Shown here piece by piece: positions 35,001 to 50,400 of a stretch of DNA of 64,000 nt. The DNA comes from Auanema rhodensis (Eukaryota; Nematoda; Chromadorea; Rhabditida; Rhabditidae). Under the pieces are notes generated by a model. The model saw only the letters and a list, made by a program, of their open reading frames with translations. It did not search any database and had not been told where the DNA came from. The stretch spans positions 12,570,501 to 12,634,500 of the forward strand of contig OZ059896.1 in assembly GCA_964057225.1 (NCBI GenBank), in the 5' to 3' direction. Positions within the stretch are counted from its first letter, which is position 1; each line of letters starts with the position of its first letter. The position numbers and the translations under genes were made by a program.

Positions 35001-37380
35001 TGCCCAAAACTCTGTTTATTGTCTTTCTACTTGCTATTTCGAGAGAAACCTTTACAGATATACATATATGAATATTTACTACACTAGCAAGCAGAAGAAA
35101 ACCTTATACTAGTTCATTGTTTTTTTTAAATTTTTTTCGGCAAATCGGCAAACACCTGCTGCACATGTGCGAGCTATTCGAGTGACCGATGCCCAAACGA
35201 GCCACGCTTAGAAAATGAGACTGACATAACACGTTTTTCACTCTGTAGATTTGTACCCACTTAACAAAGAAAATAGAATAACATATATATTTAGAGCAAA
35301 AAAAGTGCGGAAAAGTCGTTATCTCGTTAACATCAGTTTCACTGCCCAAAACTCTGTTTATTGTCATTCTACTTGCTATTTCGAGAGAAACGTTTACAGA
35401 TATATATCAATATTTACTACACTAGCAAGCAGAAGAAAACCTTATACTAGTTCATTGTTTTTTTTAAATTTTTTTCGGTATATTCATTTTTTCACTGTCA
35501 AATCGGCAAGCACCTGCTGCACATGTGCGAGCTATTCGAGTGACCGATGCTCAAACGAGCCACGCTTAGAAAATGAGGCTGACATAACACGCTTTTCACT
35601 CCTACCCAGATTGATTGCTTTAGAGACATTTCTGTCTTATCTCATTATATTCTCAACTTTGACTTTGATTTTTCTAAAATTTCATTAATGTATAATTCAA
35701 AATATCATTTCTTGTGATCAGATTGTTAATCGTTATATCTGTAAACGTTTCTCTCGAAATAGCAAGTAGAGTGTTCAGTTGTACCCACTTAACAAAGAAA
35801 GTAGAAGAACATATATATTTAGAGCAAAAAAAGTGCGGAAAAGTCGTTATCTCGTTAACATCAGTTTTACTGCCCAAAACTCTGTTTATTGTCATTCTAC
35901 TTGCTATTTTGAGAGAAACGTTCACAGATATATATGAATATTTACTACACTAGCAAGCAGAAGAAAACCTTATACTAGTTCATTGTTTTTTTAAAATTTT
36001 TTTTCGGTACATTCATTTTTTCACTGTCAAATCGGCAAGCACCTGCTGCACATGTGCGAGCTATTCGAGTGACCGATGCTCAAACGAGCCACGCTTAGAA
36101 AATGAGGCTGACATAACACGTTTTTCACTCTTACCCAGATTGATTGCTTTAGAGACATTTCTGTCTTATCTCATTATATTCTCAACTTTGACTTTGATTT
36201 TTCTAAAATTTCATTAATGTATAATTCAAAATATCATTTCTTGTGATCAGATTGTTAATCGTTATATCTGTAAACGTTTCTCTCGAAGTAGCAAGTAGAG
36301 TGTTCAGTTGTACCCACTTAACAAAGAAAGTAGAAGAACATATATTTTTAGAGCAAAAAAAGTGCGGAAAAGTCGTTATCTCGTGAACATCAGTTTCACT
36401 GCCCAAAACTCTGTTTATTGTCTTTCTACTTGCTATTTCGAGAGAAACCTTTACAGATATACATATATGAATATTTACTACACTAGCAAGCAGAAGAAAA
36501 CCTTATACTAGTTCATTGTTTTTTTTAAATTTTTTTCGGCAAATCGGCAAACACCTGCTGCACATGTGCGAGCTATTCGAGTGACCGATGCCCAAACGAG
36601 CCACGCTTAGAAAATGAGACTGACATAACACGTTTTTCACTCTGTAGATTTGTACCCACTTAACAAAGAAAATAGAATAACATATATATTTAGAGCAAAA
36701 AAAGTGCGGAAAAGTCGTTATCTCGTTAACATCAGTTTCACTGTTCAAAACTCTGTTTATTGTCACTCTACTTGCTATTTCGAGAGAAACGTTTACAGAT
36801 ATATATGAATATTCACTACACTAGCAAGCAGGAGAAAACCTTATACTAGTTCATTGTTTTTTTTTAATCTTTTTCGGTATATTTATTTTTTCACTGTCAA
36901 ATCGGCAAGCACCTGCTGCACATGTGCGAGCTTTTCGAGTGACCGATGCCCAAACGAACCACGCTTAGAAAATGAGGCTGACATAACACGTTTTTCACTC
37001 GTACCCAGATTGATTGCTTTAGAGACATTTCTGTCTTATCTCATTATATTCTCAACTTTGACTTTGATTTTTCTAAAATTTCATTAATGTATAATTCAAA
37101 ATATCATTTCTTGTGATCAGATTGTTAATCGTTATATCTGTAAACGTTTCTCTCGAAGTAGCAAGTAGAGTGTTCAGTTGTACCCACTTAACAAAGAAAG
37201 TAGAAGAACATATATATTTAGAGCAAAAAAAGTGCGGAAAAGTCGTTATCTCGTTAACATCAGTTTCACTGCCCAAAACTCTGTTTATTGTCTTTCTACT
37301 TGCTATTTCGAGAGAAACCTTTACAGATATACATATATGAATATTTACTACACTAGCAAGCAGAAGAAAACCTTATACTA
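20012..37380 (+). repeat. Higher-order repeat zone: 1399-bp trimer and 2781-bp hexamer
   Basis: Equivalent sites recur at 20012, 21411 and 22810 (1399 bp apart; long + short + long), and again at 25062, 26461 and 27860. From there the same variant recurs at 27860, 30641, 33422 and 36203, exactly 2781 bp apart. The larger period equals one 1399-bp trimer plus one 1382-bp trimer containing a trimmed 512-bp unit. Unit-specific substitutions (for example the GTGAAC in place of GTTAAC, and the GGCAAATCGGCAAAC deletion junction) keep their order in each period. This shows amplification of multi-unit blocks, not single units. Confidence 0.9.
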
Positions 37381-40300
37381 GTTCATTGTTTTTTTTTAAA
37401 TTTTTTTCGGTATATTTATTTTTTCTCTGTCAAATCGGCAAGCACCTGCTGCACATGTGCGAGCTATTCGAGTGACCGATGCCCAAACGAGCAACGCTTA
37501 GAAAATGAGGCTGACATAACACGTTTTTCACTCTGTAGAGTTGTACCCACTTAACAAAGAAAGTAGAAGAACATATATATTTAGAGCAAAAAAAGTGCGG
37601 AAAAGTCGTTATCTCGTTAACATCAGTTTCACTGTTCAAAACTCTGTTTATTGTCACTCTACTTGCTATTTCGAGAGAAACGTTTACAGATATATATGAA
37701 TATTCACTACACTAGCAAGCAGAAGAAAACCTTATACTAGTTCATTGTTTTTTTTTTAATTTTTTTCGGTATATTTATTTTTTCACTGTCAAATCGGCAA
37801 GCACCTGCTGCACATGTGCGAGCTATTTGAGTGATCGATGCCTAAACGAGCCACGCTTAGAAAATGAGGCCGACATAACACGTTTTTCACTCCTACCCAG
37901 ATTGATTGCTTTAGAGACATTTCTGTCTTATCTCATTATATTCTCAACTTTGACTTTGATTTTTCTAAAATTTCATTAATGTATAATTCAAAATATCATT
38001 TCTTGTGATCAGATTGTTAATCGTTATATCTGTAAACGTTTCTCTCGAAATAGCAAGTAGAGTGTTCAGTTGTACCCACTTAACAAAGAAAGTAGAAGAA
38101 CATATATATTTAGAGCAAAAAAAGTGCGGAAAAGTCGTTATCTCGTTAACATCAGTTTCACTGCCCAAAACTCTGTTTATTGTCATTCCACTTGCTATTT
38201 TGAGAGAAACGTTTACAGATATATATGAATATTTACTACACTAGCAAGCAGAAGAAAACCTTATACTAGTTCATTGTTTTTTTAAAATTTTTTTTCGGTA
38301 CATTCATTTTTTCACTGTCAAATCGGCAAGCACCTGCTGCACATGTGCGAGCTATTCGAGTGACCGATGCTCAAACGAGCCACGCTTAGAAAATGAGGCT
38401 GACATAACACGTTTTTCACTCTTACCCAGATTGATTGCTTTAGAGACATTTCTGTCTTATCTCATTATATTCTCTACTTTGACTTTGATTTTTCTAAAAT
38501 TTCATTAATGTATAATTCAAAATATCATTTCTTGTGATCAGATTGTTAATCGTTATATCTGTAAACGTTTCTCTCGAAATAGCAAGTAGAGTGTTCAGTT
38601 GTACCCACTTAACAAAGAAAGTAGAAGAACATATATATTTAGAGCAAAAAAAGTGCGGAAAAGTAGTTATCTCGTTAACATCAGTTTCACTGCCCAAAAC
38701 TCTGTTTATTGTCATTCTACTTGCTATTTCGAGAGAAACGTTTACAGATATATATGAATATTTACTACACTAGCAAGCAGAAGAAAACCTTATACTAGTT
38801 CATTGTTTTTTTTTAATTTTTTTCGGTATATTCATTTTTTCACTGTCAAATCGGCAAGCACCTGCTGCACATGTGCGAGCTATTCGAGTGACCGATGCTC
38901 AAACGAGCCACGCTTAGAAAATGAGGCTGACATAACACGCTTTTCAATCCTACCCAGATTGATTGCTTTAGAGACATTTCTGTCTTATCTCATTATATTC
39001 TCAACTTTGACTTTGATTTTTCTAAAATTTCATTAATGTATAATTCAAAATATCATTTCTTGTGATCAGATTGTTAATCGTTATATCTGTAAACGTTTCT
39101 CTCGAAATAGCAAGTAGAGTGTTCAGTTGTACCCACTTAACAAAGAAAGTAGAAGAACATATATATTTAGAGCAAAAAAAGTGCGGAAAAGTCGTTATCT
39201 CGTTAACATCAGTTTCACTGCCCAAAACTCTGTTTATTGTCATTCTACTTGCTATTTTGAGAGAAACGTTTACAGATATATATGAATATTTACTACACTA
39301 GCAAGCAGAAGAAAACCTTATACTAGTTCATTGTTTTTTTTTAAATTTTTTTCGGTATATTTATTTTTTCACTGTCAAATCGGCAAGCACCTGCTGCACA
39401 TGTGCGAGCTATTCGAGTGACCAATGCCCAAACGAGCAACGCTTAGAAAATGAGGCTGACATAACACGTTTTTCACTCTGTAGAGTTGTACCCACTTAAC
39501 AAAGAAAGTAGAAGAACATATATATTTAGAGCAAAAAAAGTGCGGAAAAGTCGTTATCTCGTTAACATCAGTTTCACTGTTCAAAACTCTGTTTATTGTC
39601 ACTCTACTTGCTATTTCGAGAGAAACGTTTACAGATATATATGAATATTCACTACACTAGCAAGCAGAAGAAAACCTTATACTAGTTCATTGTTTTTTTT
39701 TTAATTTTTTTCGGTATATTTATTTTTTCACTGTCAAATCGGCAAGCACCTGCTGCACATGTGCGAGCTAATTGAGTGATCGATGCCTAAACGAGCCACG
39801 CTTAGAAAATGAGGCCGACATAACACGTTTTTCACTCCTACCCAGATTGATTGCTTTAGAGACATTTCTGTCTTATCTCATTATATTCTCAACTTTGACT
39901 TTGATTTTTCTAAAATTTCATTAATGTATAGTTCAAAATATCATTTCTTGTGATCAGATTGTTAATCGTTATATCTGTAAACGTTTCTCTCGAAATAGCA
40001 AGTAGAGTGTTCAGTTGTACCCACTTAACAAAGAAAGTAGAAGAACATATATATTTAGAGCAAAAAAAGTGCGGAAAAGTCGTTATCTCGTTAACATCAG
40101 TTTCACTGCCCAAAACTCTGTTTATTGTCATTCCACTTGCTATTTTGAGAGAAACGTTTACAGATATATATGAATATTTACTACACTAGCAAGCAGAAGA
40201 AAACCTTATACTAGTTCATTGTTTTTTTAAAATTTTTTTTCGGTACATTTATTTTTTCACTGTCAAATCGGCAAGCACCTGCTGCACATGTGCGAGCTAT

Positions 40301-43300
40301 TCGAGTGACCGATGCTCAAACGAGCCACGCTTAGAAAATGAGGCTGACATAACACGTTTTTCACTCTTACCCAGATTGATTGCTTTAGAGACATTTCTGT
40401 CTTATCTCATTATATTCTCTACTTTGACTTTGATTTTTCTAAAATTTCATTAATGTATAATTCAAAATATCATTTCTTGTGATCAGATTGTTAATCGTTA
40501 TATCTGTAAACGTTTCTCTCGAAATAGCAAGTAGAGTGTTCAGTTGTACCCACTTAACAAAGAAAGTAGAAGAACATATATATTTAGAGCAAAAAAAGTG
40601 CGGAAAAGTAGTTATCTCGTTAACATCAGTTTCACTGCCCAAAACTCTGTTTATTGTCATTCTACTTGCTATTTCGAGAGAAACGTTTACAGATATATAT
40701 CAATATTTACTACACTAGCAAGCAGAAGAAAACCTTATACTAGTTCATTGTTTTTTTTAAATTTTTTTCGGTATATTCATTTTTTCACTGTCAAATCGGC
40801 AAGCACCTGCTGCACATGTGCGAGCTATTCGAGTGACCGATGCTCAAACGAGCCACGCTTAGAAAATGAGGCTGACATAACACGCTTTTCACTCCTACCC
40901 AGATTGATTGCTTTAGAGACATTTCTGTCTTATCTCATTATATTCTCAACTTTGACTTTGATTTTTCTAAAATTTCATTAATGTATAATTCAAAATATCA
41001 TTTCTTGTGATCAGATTGTTAATCGTTATATCTGTAAACGTTTCTCTCGAAATAGCAAGTAGAGTGTTCAGTTGTACCCACTTAACAAAGAAAGTAGAAG
41101 AACATATATATTTAGAGCAAAAAAAGTGCGGAAAAGTCGTTATCTCGTTAACATCAGTTTCACTGCCCAAAACTCTGTTTATTGTCATTCTACTTGCTAT
41201 TTTGAGAGAAACGTTTACAGATATATATGAATATTTACTACACTAGCAAGCAGAAGAAAACCTTATACTAGTTCATTGTTTTTTTAAAATTTTTTTTCGG
41301 TACATTCATTTTTTCACTGTCAAATCGGCAAGCACCTGCTGCACATGTGCGAGCTATTCGAGTGACCGATGCTCAAACGAGCCACGCTTAGAAAATGAGG
41401 CTGACATAACACGTTTTTCACTCTTACCCAGATTGATTGCTTTAGAGACATTTCTGTCTTATCTCATTATATTCTCTACTTTGACTTTGATTTTTCTAAA
41501 ATTTCATTAATGTATAATTCAAAATATCATTTCTTGTGATCAGATTGTTAATCGTTATATCTGTAAACGTTTCTCTCGAAATAGCAAGTAGAGTGTTCAG
41601 TTGTACCCACTTAACAAAGAAAGTAGAAGAACATATATATTTAGAGCAAAAAAAGTGCGGAAAAGTAGTTATCTCGTTAACATCAGTTTCACTGCCCAAA
41701 ACTCTGTTTATTGTCATTCTACTTGCTATTTTGAGAGAAACGTTTACAGATATATATGAATATTTACTACACTAGCAAGCAGAAGAAAACCTTATACTAG
41801 TTCATTGTTTTTTTAAAATTTTTTTTCGGTACATTCATTTTTTCACTGTCAAATCGGCAAGCACCTGCTGCACATGTGCGAGCTATTCGAGTGACCGATG
41901 CTCAAACGAGCCACGCTTAGAAAATGAGGCTGACATAACACGTTTTTCACTCTTACCCAGATTGATTGCTTTAGAGACATTTCTGTCTTATCTCATTATA
42001 TTCTCAACTTTGACTTTGATTTTTCTAAAATTTCATTAATGTATAATTCAAAATATCATTTCTTGTGATCAGATTGTTAATCGTTATATCTGTAAACGTT
42101 TCTCTCGAAATAGCAAGTAGAGTGTTCAGTTGTACCCACTTAACAAAGAAAGTAGAAGAACATATATATTTAGAGCAAAAAAAGTGCGGAAAAGTCGTTA
42201 TCTCGTTAACATCAGTTTCACTGCCCAAAACTCTGTTTATTGTCATTCTACTTGCTATTTTGAGAGAAACGTTTACAGATATATATGAATATTTACTACA
42301 CTAGCAAGCAGAAGAAAACCTTATACTAGTTCATTGTTTTTTTTTAAATTTTTTTCGGTATATTTATTTTTTCACTGTCAAATCGCCAAGCACCTGCTGC
42401 ACATGTGCGAGCTATTCGAGTGACCGATGCCCAAACGAGCAACGCTTAGAAAATGAGGCTGACATAACACGTTTTTCACTCTGTAGAGTTGTACCCACTT
42501 AACAAAGAAAGTAGAAGAACATATATATTTAGAGCAAAAAAAGTGCGGAAAAGTCGTTATCTCGTTAACATCAGTTTCACTGTTCAAAACTCTGTTTATT
42601 GTCACTCTACTTGCTATTTCGAGAGAAACGTTTACAGATATATATGAATATTCACTACACTAGCAAGCAGAAGAAAACCTTATACTAGTTCATTGTTTTT
42701 TTTTTAATTTTTTTCGGTATATTTATTTTTTCACTGTCAAATCGGCAAGCACCTGCTGCACATGTGCGAGCTAATTGAGTGATCGATGCCTAAACGAGCC
42801 ACGCTTAGAAAATGAGGCCGACATAACACGTTTTTCACTCCTACCCAGATTGATTGCTTTAGAGACATTTCTGTCTTATCTCATTATATTCTCAACTTTG
42901 ACTTTGATTTTTCTAAAATTTCATTAATGTATAATTCAAAATATCATTTCTTGTGATCAGATTGTTAATCGTTATATCTGTAAACGTTTCTCTCGAAATA
43001 GCAAGTAGAGTGTTCAGTTGTACCCACTTAACAAAGAAAGTAGAAGAACATATATATTTAGAGCAAAAAAAGTGCGGAAAAGTCGTTATCTCGTTAACAT
43101 CAGTTTCACTGCCCAAAACTCTGTTTATTGTCATTCCACTTGCTATTTTGAGAGAAACGTTTACATATATATATGAATATTTACTACACTAGCAAGCAGA
43201 AGAAAACCTTATACTAGTTCATTGTTTTTTTAAAATTTTTTTTCGGTACATTTATTTTTTCACTGTCAAATCGGCAAGCACCTGCTGCACATGTGCGAGC

Positions 43301-46300
43301 TATTCGAGTGACCGATGCTCAAACGAGCCACGCTTAGAAAATGAGGCTGACATAACACGTTTTTCACTCTTACCCAGATTGATTGCTTTAGAGACATTTC
43401 TGTCTTATCTCATTATATTCTCTACTTTGACTTTGATTTTTCTAAAATTTCATTAATGTATAATTCAAAATATCATTTCTTGTGATCAGATTGTTAATCG
43501 TTATATCTGTAAACGTTTCTCTCGAAATAGCAAGTAGAGTGTTCAGTTGTACCCACTTAACAAAGAAAGTAGAAGAACATATATATTTAGAGCAAAAAAA
43601 GTGCGGAAAAGTCGTTATCTCGTTAACATCAGTTTCACTGCCCAAAACTCTGTTTATTGTCATTCTACTTGCTATTTTGAGAGAAACGTTTACAGATATA
43701 TATGAATATTTACTACACTAGCAAGCAGAAGAAAACCTTATACTAGTTCATTGTTTTTTTTTAAATTTTTTTCGGTATATTTATTTTTTCACTGTCAAAT
43801 CGGCAAGCACCTGCTGCACATGTGCGAGCTATTCGAGTGACCGATGCCCAAACGAGCAACGCTTAGAAAATGAGGCTGACATAACACGTTTTTCACTCTG
43901 TAGAGTTGTACCCACTTAACAAAGAAAGTAGAAGAACATATATATTTAGAGCAAAAAAAGTGCGGAAAAGTCGTTATCTCGTTAACATCAGTTTCACTGC
44001 CCAAAACTCTGTTTATTGTCATTCCACTTGCTATTTTGAGAGAAACGTTTACATATATATATGAATATTTACTACACTAGCAAGCAGAAGAAAACCTTAT
44101 ACTAGTTCATTGTTTTTTTAAAATTTTTTTTCGGTACATTTATTTTTTCACTGTCAAATCGGCAAGCACCTGCTGCACATGTGCGAGCTATTCGAGTGAC
44201 CGATGCTCAAACGAGCCACGCTTGGAAAATGAGGCTGACATAACACGTTTTTCACTCTTACCCAGATTGATTGCTTTAGAGACATTTCTGTCTTATCTCA
44301 TTATATTCTCTACTTTGACTTTGATTTTTCTAAAATTTCATTAATGTATAATTCAAAATATCATTTCTTGTGATCAGATTGTTAATCGTTATATCTGTAA
44401 ACGTTTCTCTCGAAATAGCAAGTAGAGTGTTCAGTTGTACCCACTTAACAAAGAAAGTAGAAGAACATATATATTTAGAGCAAAAAAAGTGCGGAAAAGT
44501 CGTTATCTCGTTAACATCAGTTTCACTGCCCAAAACTCTGTTTATTGTCATTCTACTTGCTATTTTGAGAGAAACGTTTACAGATATATATGAATATTTA
44601 CTACACTAGCAAGCAGAAGAAAACCTTATACTAGTTCATTGTTTTTTTTTAAATTTTTTTCGGTATATTTATTTTTTCACTGTCAAATCGGCAAGCACCT
44701 GCTGCACATGTGCGAGCTATTCGAGTGACCGATGCCCAAACGAGCAACGCTTAGAAAATGAGGCTGACATAACACGTTTTTCACTCTGTAGAGTTGTACC
44801 CACTTAACAAAGAAAGTAGAAGAACATATATATTTAGAGCAAAAAAAGTGCGGAAAAGTCGTTATCTCGTTAACATCAGTTTCACTGTTCAAAACTCTGT
44901 TTATTGTCACTCTACTTGCTATTTCGAGAGAAACGTTTACAGATATATATGAATATTCACTACACTAGCAAGCAGAAGAAAACCTTATACTAGTTCATTG
45001 TTTTTTTTTTAATTTTTTTCGGTATATTTATTTTTTCACTGTCAAATCGGCAAGCACCTGCTGCACATGTGCGAGCTAATTGAGTGATCGATGCCTAAAC
45101 GAGCCACGCTTAGAAAATGAGGCCGACATAACACGTTTTTCACTCCTACCCAGATTGATTGCTTTAGAGACATTTCTGTCTTATCTCATTATATTCTCAA
45201 CTTTGACTTTGATTTTTCTAAAATTTCATTAATGTATAATTCAAAATATCATTTCTTGTGATCAGATTGTTAATCGTTATATCTGTAAACGTTTCTCTCG
45301 AAATAGCAAGTAGAGTGTTCAGTTGTACCCACTTAACAAAGAAAGTAGAAGAACATATATATTTAGAGCAAAAAAAGTGCGGAAAAGTCGTTATCTCGTT
45401 AACATCAGTTTCACTGCCCAAAACTCTGTTTATTGTCATTCTACTTGCTATTTTGAGAGAAACGTTTACAGATATATATGAATATTTACTACACTAGCAA
45501 GCAGAAGAAAACCTTATACTAGTTCATTGTTTTTTTAAAATTTTTTTTCGGTACATTCATTTTTTCACTGTCAAATCGGCAAGCACCTGCTGCACATGTG
45601 CGAGCTATTCGAGTGACCGATGCTCAAACGAGCCACGCTTAGAAAATGAGGCTGACATAACACGTTTTTCACTCTTACCCAGATTGATTGCTTTAGAGAC
45701 ATTTCTGTCTTATCTCATTATATTCTCTACTTTGACTTTGATTTTTCTAAAATTTCATTAATGTATAATTCAAAATATCATTTCTTGTGATCAGATTGTT
45801 AATCGTTATATCTGTAAACGTTTCTCTCGAAATAGCAAGTAGAGTGTTCAGTTGTACCCACTTAACAAAGAAAGTAGAAGAACATATATATTTAGAGCAA
45901 AAAAAGTGCGGAAAAGTAGTTATCTCGTTAACATCAGTTTCACTGCCCAAAACTCTGTTTATTGTCATTCTACTTGCTATTTCGAGAGAAACGTTTACAG
46001 ATATATATGAATATTTACTACACTAGCAAGCAGAAGAAAACCTTATACTAGTTCATTGTTTTTTTTTAATTTTTTTCGGTATATTCATTTTTTCACTGTC
46101 AAATCGGCAAGCACCTGTTGCACATGTGCGAGCTATTCGAGTGATCGATGCTCAAACGAGCCACGCTTAGAAAATGAGGCTGACATAACACGCTTTTCAC
46201 TCCTACCCAGATTGATTGCTTTAGAGACATTTCTGTCTTATCTCATTATATTCTCAACTTTGACTTTGATTTTTCTAAAATTTCATTAATGTATAATTCA

Positions 46301-47400
46301 AAATATCATTTCTTGTGATCAGATTGTTAATCGTTATATCTGTAAACGTTTCTCTCGAAATAGCAAGTAGAGTGTTCAGTTGTACCCACTTAACAAAGAA
46401 AGTAGAAGAACATATATATTTAGAGCAAAAAAAGTGCGGAAAAGTCGTTATCTCGTTAACATCAGTTTCACTGCCCAAAACTCTGTTTATTGTCATTCTA
46501 CTTGCTATTTTGAGAGAAACGTTTACAGATATATATGAATATTTACTACACTAGCAAGCAGAAGAAAACCTTATACTAGTTCATTGTTTTTTTTAAATTT
46601 TTTTTCGGTATTTTTATTTTTTCACTGTCAAATCGGCAAGCACCTGCTGCACATGTGCGAGCTATTCGAGTGACCGATGCCCGAACAAGCCACGCTTAAA
46701 AAATGAGGCTGACATAACACGTTTTTCACTCCTACCCAGATTGATTGCTTTAGAGACATTTCTGTCTTATCTCATTATATTCTCTACTTTAACTTTGATT
46801 TTTCTAAAATTTCATTAATGTATAATTCAAAATATCATTTCTTGTGATCAGATTGTTAATCGTTATATCTGTAAACGTTTCTCTCGAAGTAGCAAGTAGA
46901 GTGTTCAGTTGTACCCACTTAACAAAGAAAGTAGAAGAACATATATATTTAGAGCAAAAAAAGTGCGGAAAAGTCGTTATCTCGTTAACATCAGTTTCAC
47001 TGTTCAAAACTCTGTTTATTGTCACTCTACTTGCTATTTCGAGAGAAACGTTTACAGATATATATGAATATTCACTACACTAGCAAGCAGAAGAAAACCT
47101 TATACTAGTTCATTGTTTCTTTTTAATTTTTTTCGGTATATTTATTTTTTCACTGTCAAATCGGCAAGCACCTGCTGCACATGTGCGAGCTATTCGAGTG
47201 ACCGATGCCCAAACGAGCCACGCTTAGAAAATGAGGCTGACATAACACGTTTTTCACTCTGTAGAGTTGTACCCACTTAACAAAGAAAGTAGAAGAACAT
47301 ATATATATAGAGAAAAGAAAGTGCGGAAAAGTAGTTATCTCGTTAACATCAGTTTCACTGCCCAAAACTCTGTTTATTGTCATTCTCCTTGCTATTTCGA
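37381..47400 (+). repeat. Satellite zone with variable blocks punctuated by short units
   Basis: Short units recur at about 37430, 39375, 42378, 43795, 44683 and 47156. The block lengths between them are 1945, 3003, 1417, 888 and 2473 bp, matching three, five, two, one and four intervening long units. Most blocks open with the same variant (TTGAGTGATCGATGCC, or AATTGAGTG), so they look like expansions and contractions of one ancestral block by unequal exchange in steps of one unit. Confidence 0.85.
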
Positions 47401-50400
47401 GAGAAACGTTTACAGATATATATGAATATTTACTACACTAGCAAGCAGAAGAAAACCTTATACTAGTTCATTGTTTTTTTTTAAATTTTTTTCGGTATAT
47501 TTATTTTTTCACTGTCAAATCGGCAAGCACCTGCTGCACATGTGCGAGCTATTCGAGTGACCGATGCCCAAACGAACCACGCTTAGAAAATGAGGCTGAC
47601 ATAACACGTTTTTCACTCCTACCCAGATTGATTGCTTTAGAGACATTTCTGTCTTATCTCATTATATTCTCTACTTTAACTTTGATTTTTCTAAAATTTC
47701 ATTAATGTATAATTCAAAATATCATTTCTTGTGATCAGATTGTTAATCGTTATATCTGTAAACGTTTCTCTCGAAGTAGCAAGTAGAGTGTTCAGTTGTA
47801 CCCACTTAACAAAGAAAGTAGAAGAACATATATATTTAGAGCAAAAAAAGTGCGGAAAAGTCGTTATCTCGTTAACATCAGTTTCACTGTTCAAAACTCT
47901 GTTTATTGTCACTCTACTTGCTATTTCGAGAGAAACGTTTACAGATATATATGAATATTCACTACACTAGCAAGCAGAAGAAAACCTTATACTAGTTCAT
48001 TGTTTCTTTTTAATTTTTTTCGGTATATTTATTTTTTCACTGTCAAATCGGCAAGCACCTGCTGCACATGTGCGAGCTATTCGAGTGACCGATGCCCAAA
48101 CGAACCACGCTTAGAAAATGAGGCTGACATAACACGTTTTTCACTCCTACCCAGATTGATTGCTTTAGAGACATTTCTGTCTTATCTCATTATATTCTCT
48201 ACTCTAACTTTGATTTTTCTAAAATTTCATTAATGTATAATTCAAAATATCATTTCTTGTGATCAGATTGTTAATCGTTATATCTGTAAACGTTTCTCTC
48301 GAAATAGCAAGTAGAGTGTTCAGTTGTACCCACTTAACAAAAAAAGTAGAAGAACATATATATTTAGAGCAAAAAAAGTGCGGAAAAGTCGTTATCTCGT
48401 TAACATCAGTTTCACTGCCCAAAACTCTGTTTATTGTCATTCTACTTGCTATTTCGAGAGAAACGTTCACAGATATATATGAATATTCACTACACTAGCA
48501 AGCAGAAGAAAACCTTATACTAGTTCATTGTTTCTTTTTAATTTTTTTCGGTATATTTATTTTTTCACTGTCAAATCGGCAAGCACCTGCTGCACATGTG
48601 CGAGCTTTTCGAGTGACCGATGCCCAAACGAACCACGCTTAGAAAATGAGGCTGACATAACACGCTTTTCACTCCGACCCAGATTGATTGCTTTAGAGAC
48701 ATTTCTGTCTTATCTCATTATATTCTCAACTTTGACTTTGATTTTTCTAAAATTTCATTAATGTATAATTCAAAATATCATTTCTTGTGATCAGATTGTT
48801 AATCGTTATATCTGTAAACGTTTCTCTCGAAATAGCAAGTAGAGTGTTCAGTTGTACTCACTTAACAAAAAAAGTAGAAGAACATATATATTTAGAGCAA
48901 AAAAAGTGCGGAAAAGTCGTTATCTCGTTAACATCAGTTTCACTGCCCAAAACTCTGTTTATTGTCATTCTACTTGCTATTTCGAGAGAAACGTTCACAG
49001 ATATATATGAATATTCACTACACTAGCAAGCAGAAGAAAACCTTATACTAGTTCATTGTTTCTTTTTAATTTTTTTCGGTATATTTATTTTTTCACTGTC
49101 AAATCGGCAAGCACCTGCTGCACATGTGCGAGCTTTTCGAGTGACCGATGCCCAAACGAACCACGCTTAGAAAATGAGGCTGACATAACACGCTTTTCAC
49201 TCCGACCCAGATTGATTGCTTTAGAGACATTTCTGTCTTATCTCATTATATTCTCAACTTTGACTTTGATTTTTCTAAAATTTCATTAATGTATAATTCA
49301 AAATATCATTTCTTGTGATCAGATTGTTAATCGTTATATCTGTAAACGTTTCTCTCGAAATAGCAAGTAGAGTGTTCAGTTGTACCCACATAACAAAGAA
49401 AGTAGAAGAACATATATATTTAGAGCAAAAAAAGTGCGGAAAAGTCGTTATCTCGTTAACATCAGTTTCACTGCTCAAAACTCTGTTTATTGTCATTCTA
49501 CTTGCTATTTTGAGAGAAACGTTTACAGATATATATGAATATTTACTACACTAGCAAGCAGAAGAAAACCTTATACTAGTTCATTGTTTTTTTTAAATTT
49601 TTTTTCGGTATTTTTATTTTTTCACTGTCAAATCGGCAAGCACCTGCTGCACATGTGCGAGCTATTCGAGTGACCGATGCCCGAACAAGCCACGCTTAAA
49701 AAATGAGGCTGACATAACACGTTTTTCACTCCTACCCAGATTGATTGCTTTAGAGACATTTCTGTCTTATCTCATTATATTCTCTACTTTAACTTTGATT
49801 TTTCTAAAATTTCATTAATGTTTAATTCAAAATATCATTTATTGTGATCAGATTGTTAATCGTTATATCTGTAAACGTTTCTCTCGAAGTAGCAAGTAGA
49901 GTGTTCAGTTGTACCCACTTAACAAAGAAAGTAGAAGAACATATATATTTAGAGCAAAAAAAGTGCGGAAAAGTCGTTATCTCGTTAACATCAGTTTCAC
50001 TGTTCAAAACTCTGTTTATTGTCACTCTACTTGCTATTTCGAGAGAAACGTTTACAGATATATATGAATATTCACTACACTAGCAAGCAGAAGAAAACCT
50101 TATACTAGTTCATTGTTTCTTTTTAATTTTTTTCGGTATATTTATTTTTTCACTGTCAAATCGGCAAGCACCTGCTGCACATGTGCGAGCTATTTGAGTG
50201 ACCAATGCCCAAACGAGCCACGCTTAGAAAATGAGGCTGACATAACACGTTTTTCACTCTGTAGAGTTGTACCCACTTAACAAAGAAAGTAGAAGAACAT
50301 ATATATTTAGAGCAAAGAAAGTGCGGAAAAGTCGTTATCTCGTTAACATCAGTTTCACTGCCCAAAACTCTGTTTATTGTCATTCTCCTTGCTATTTCGA

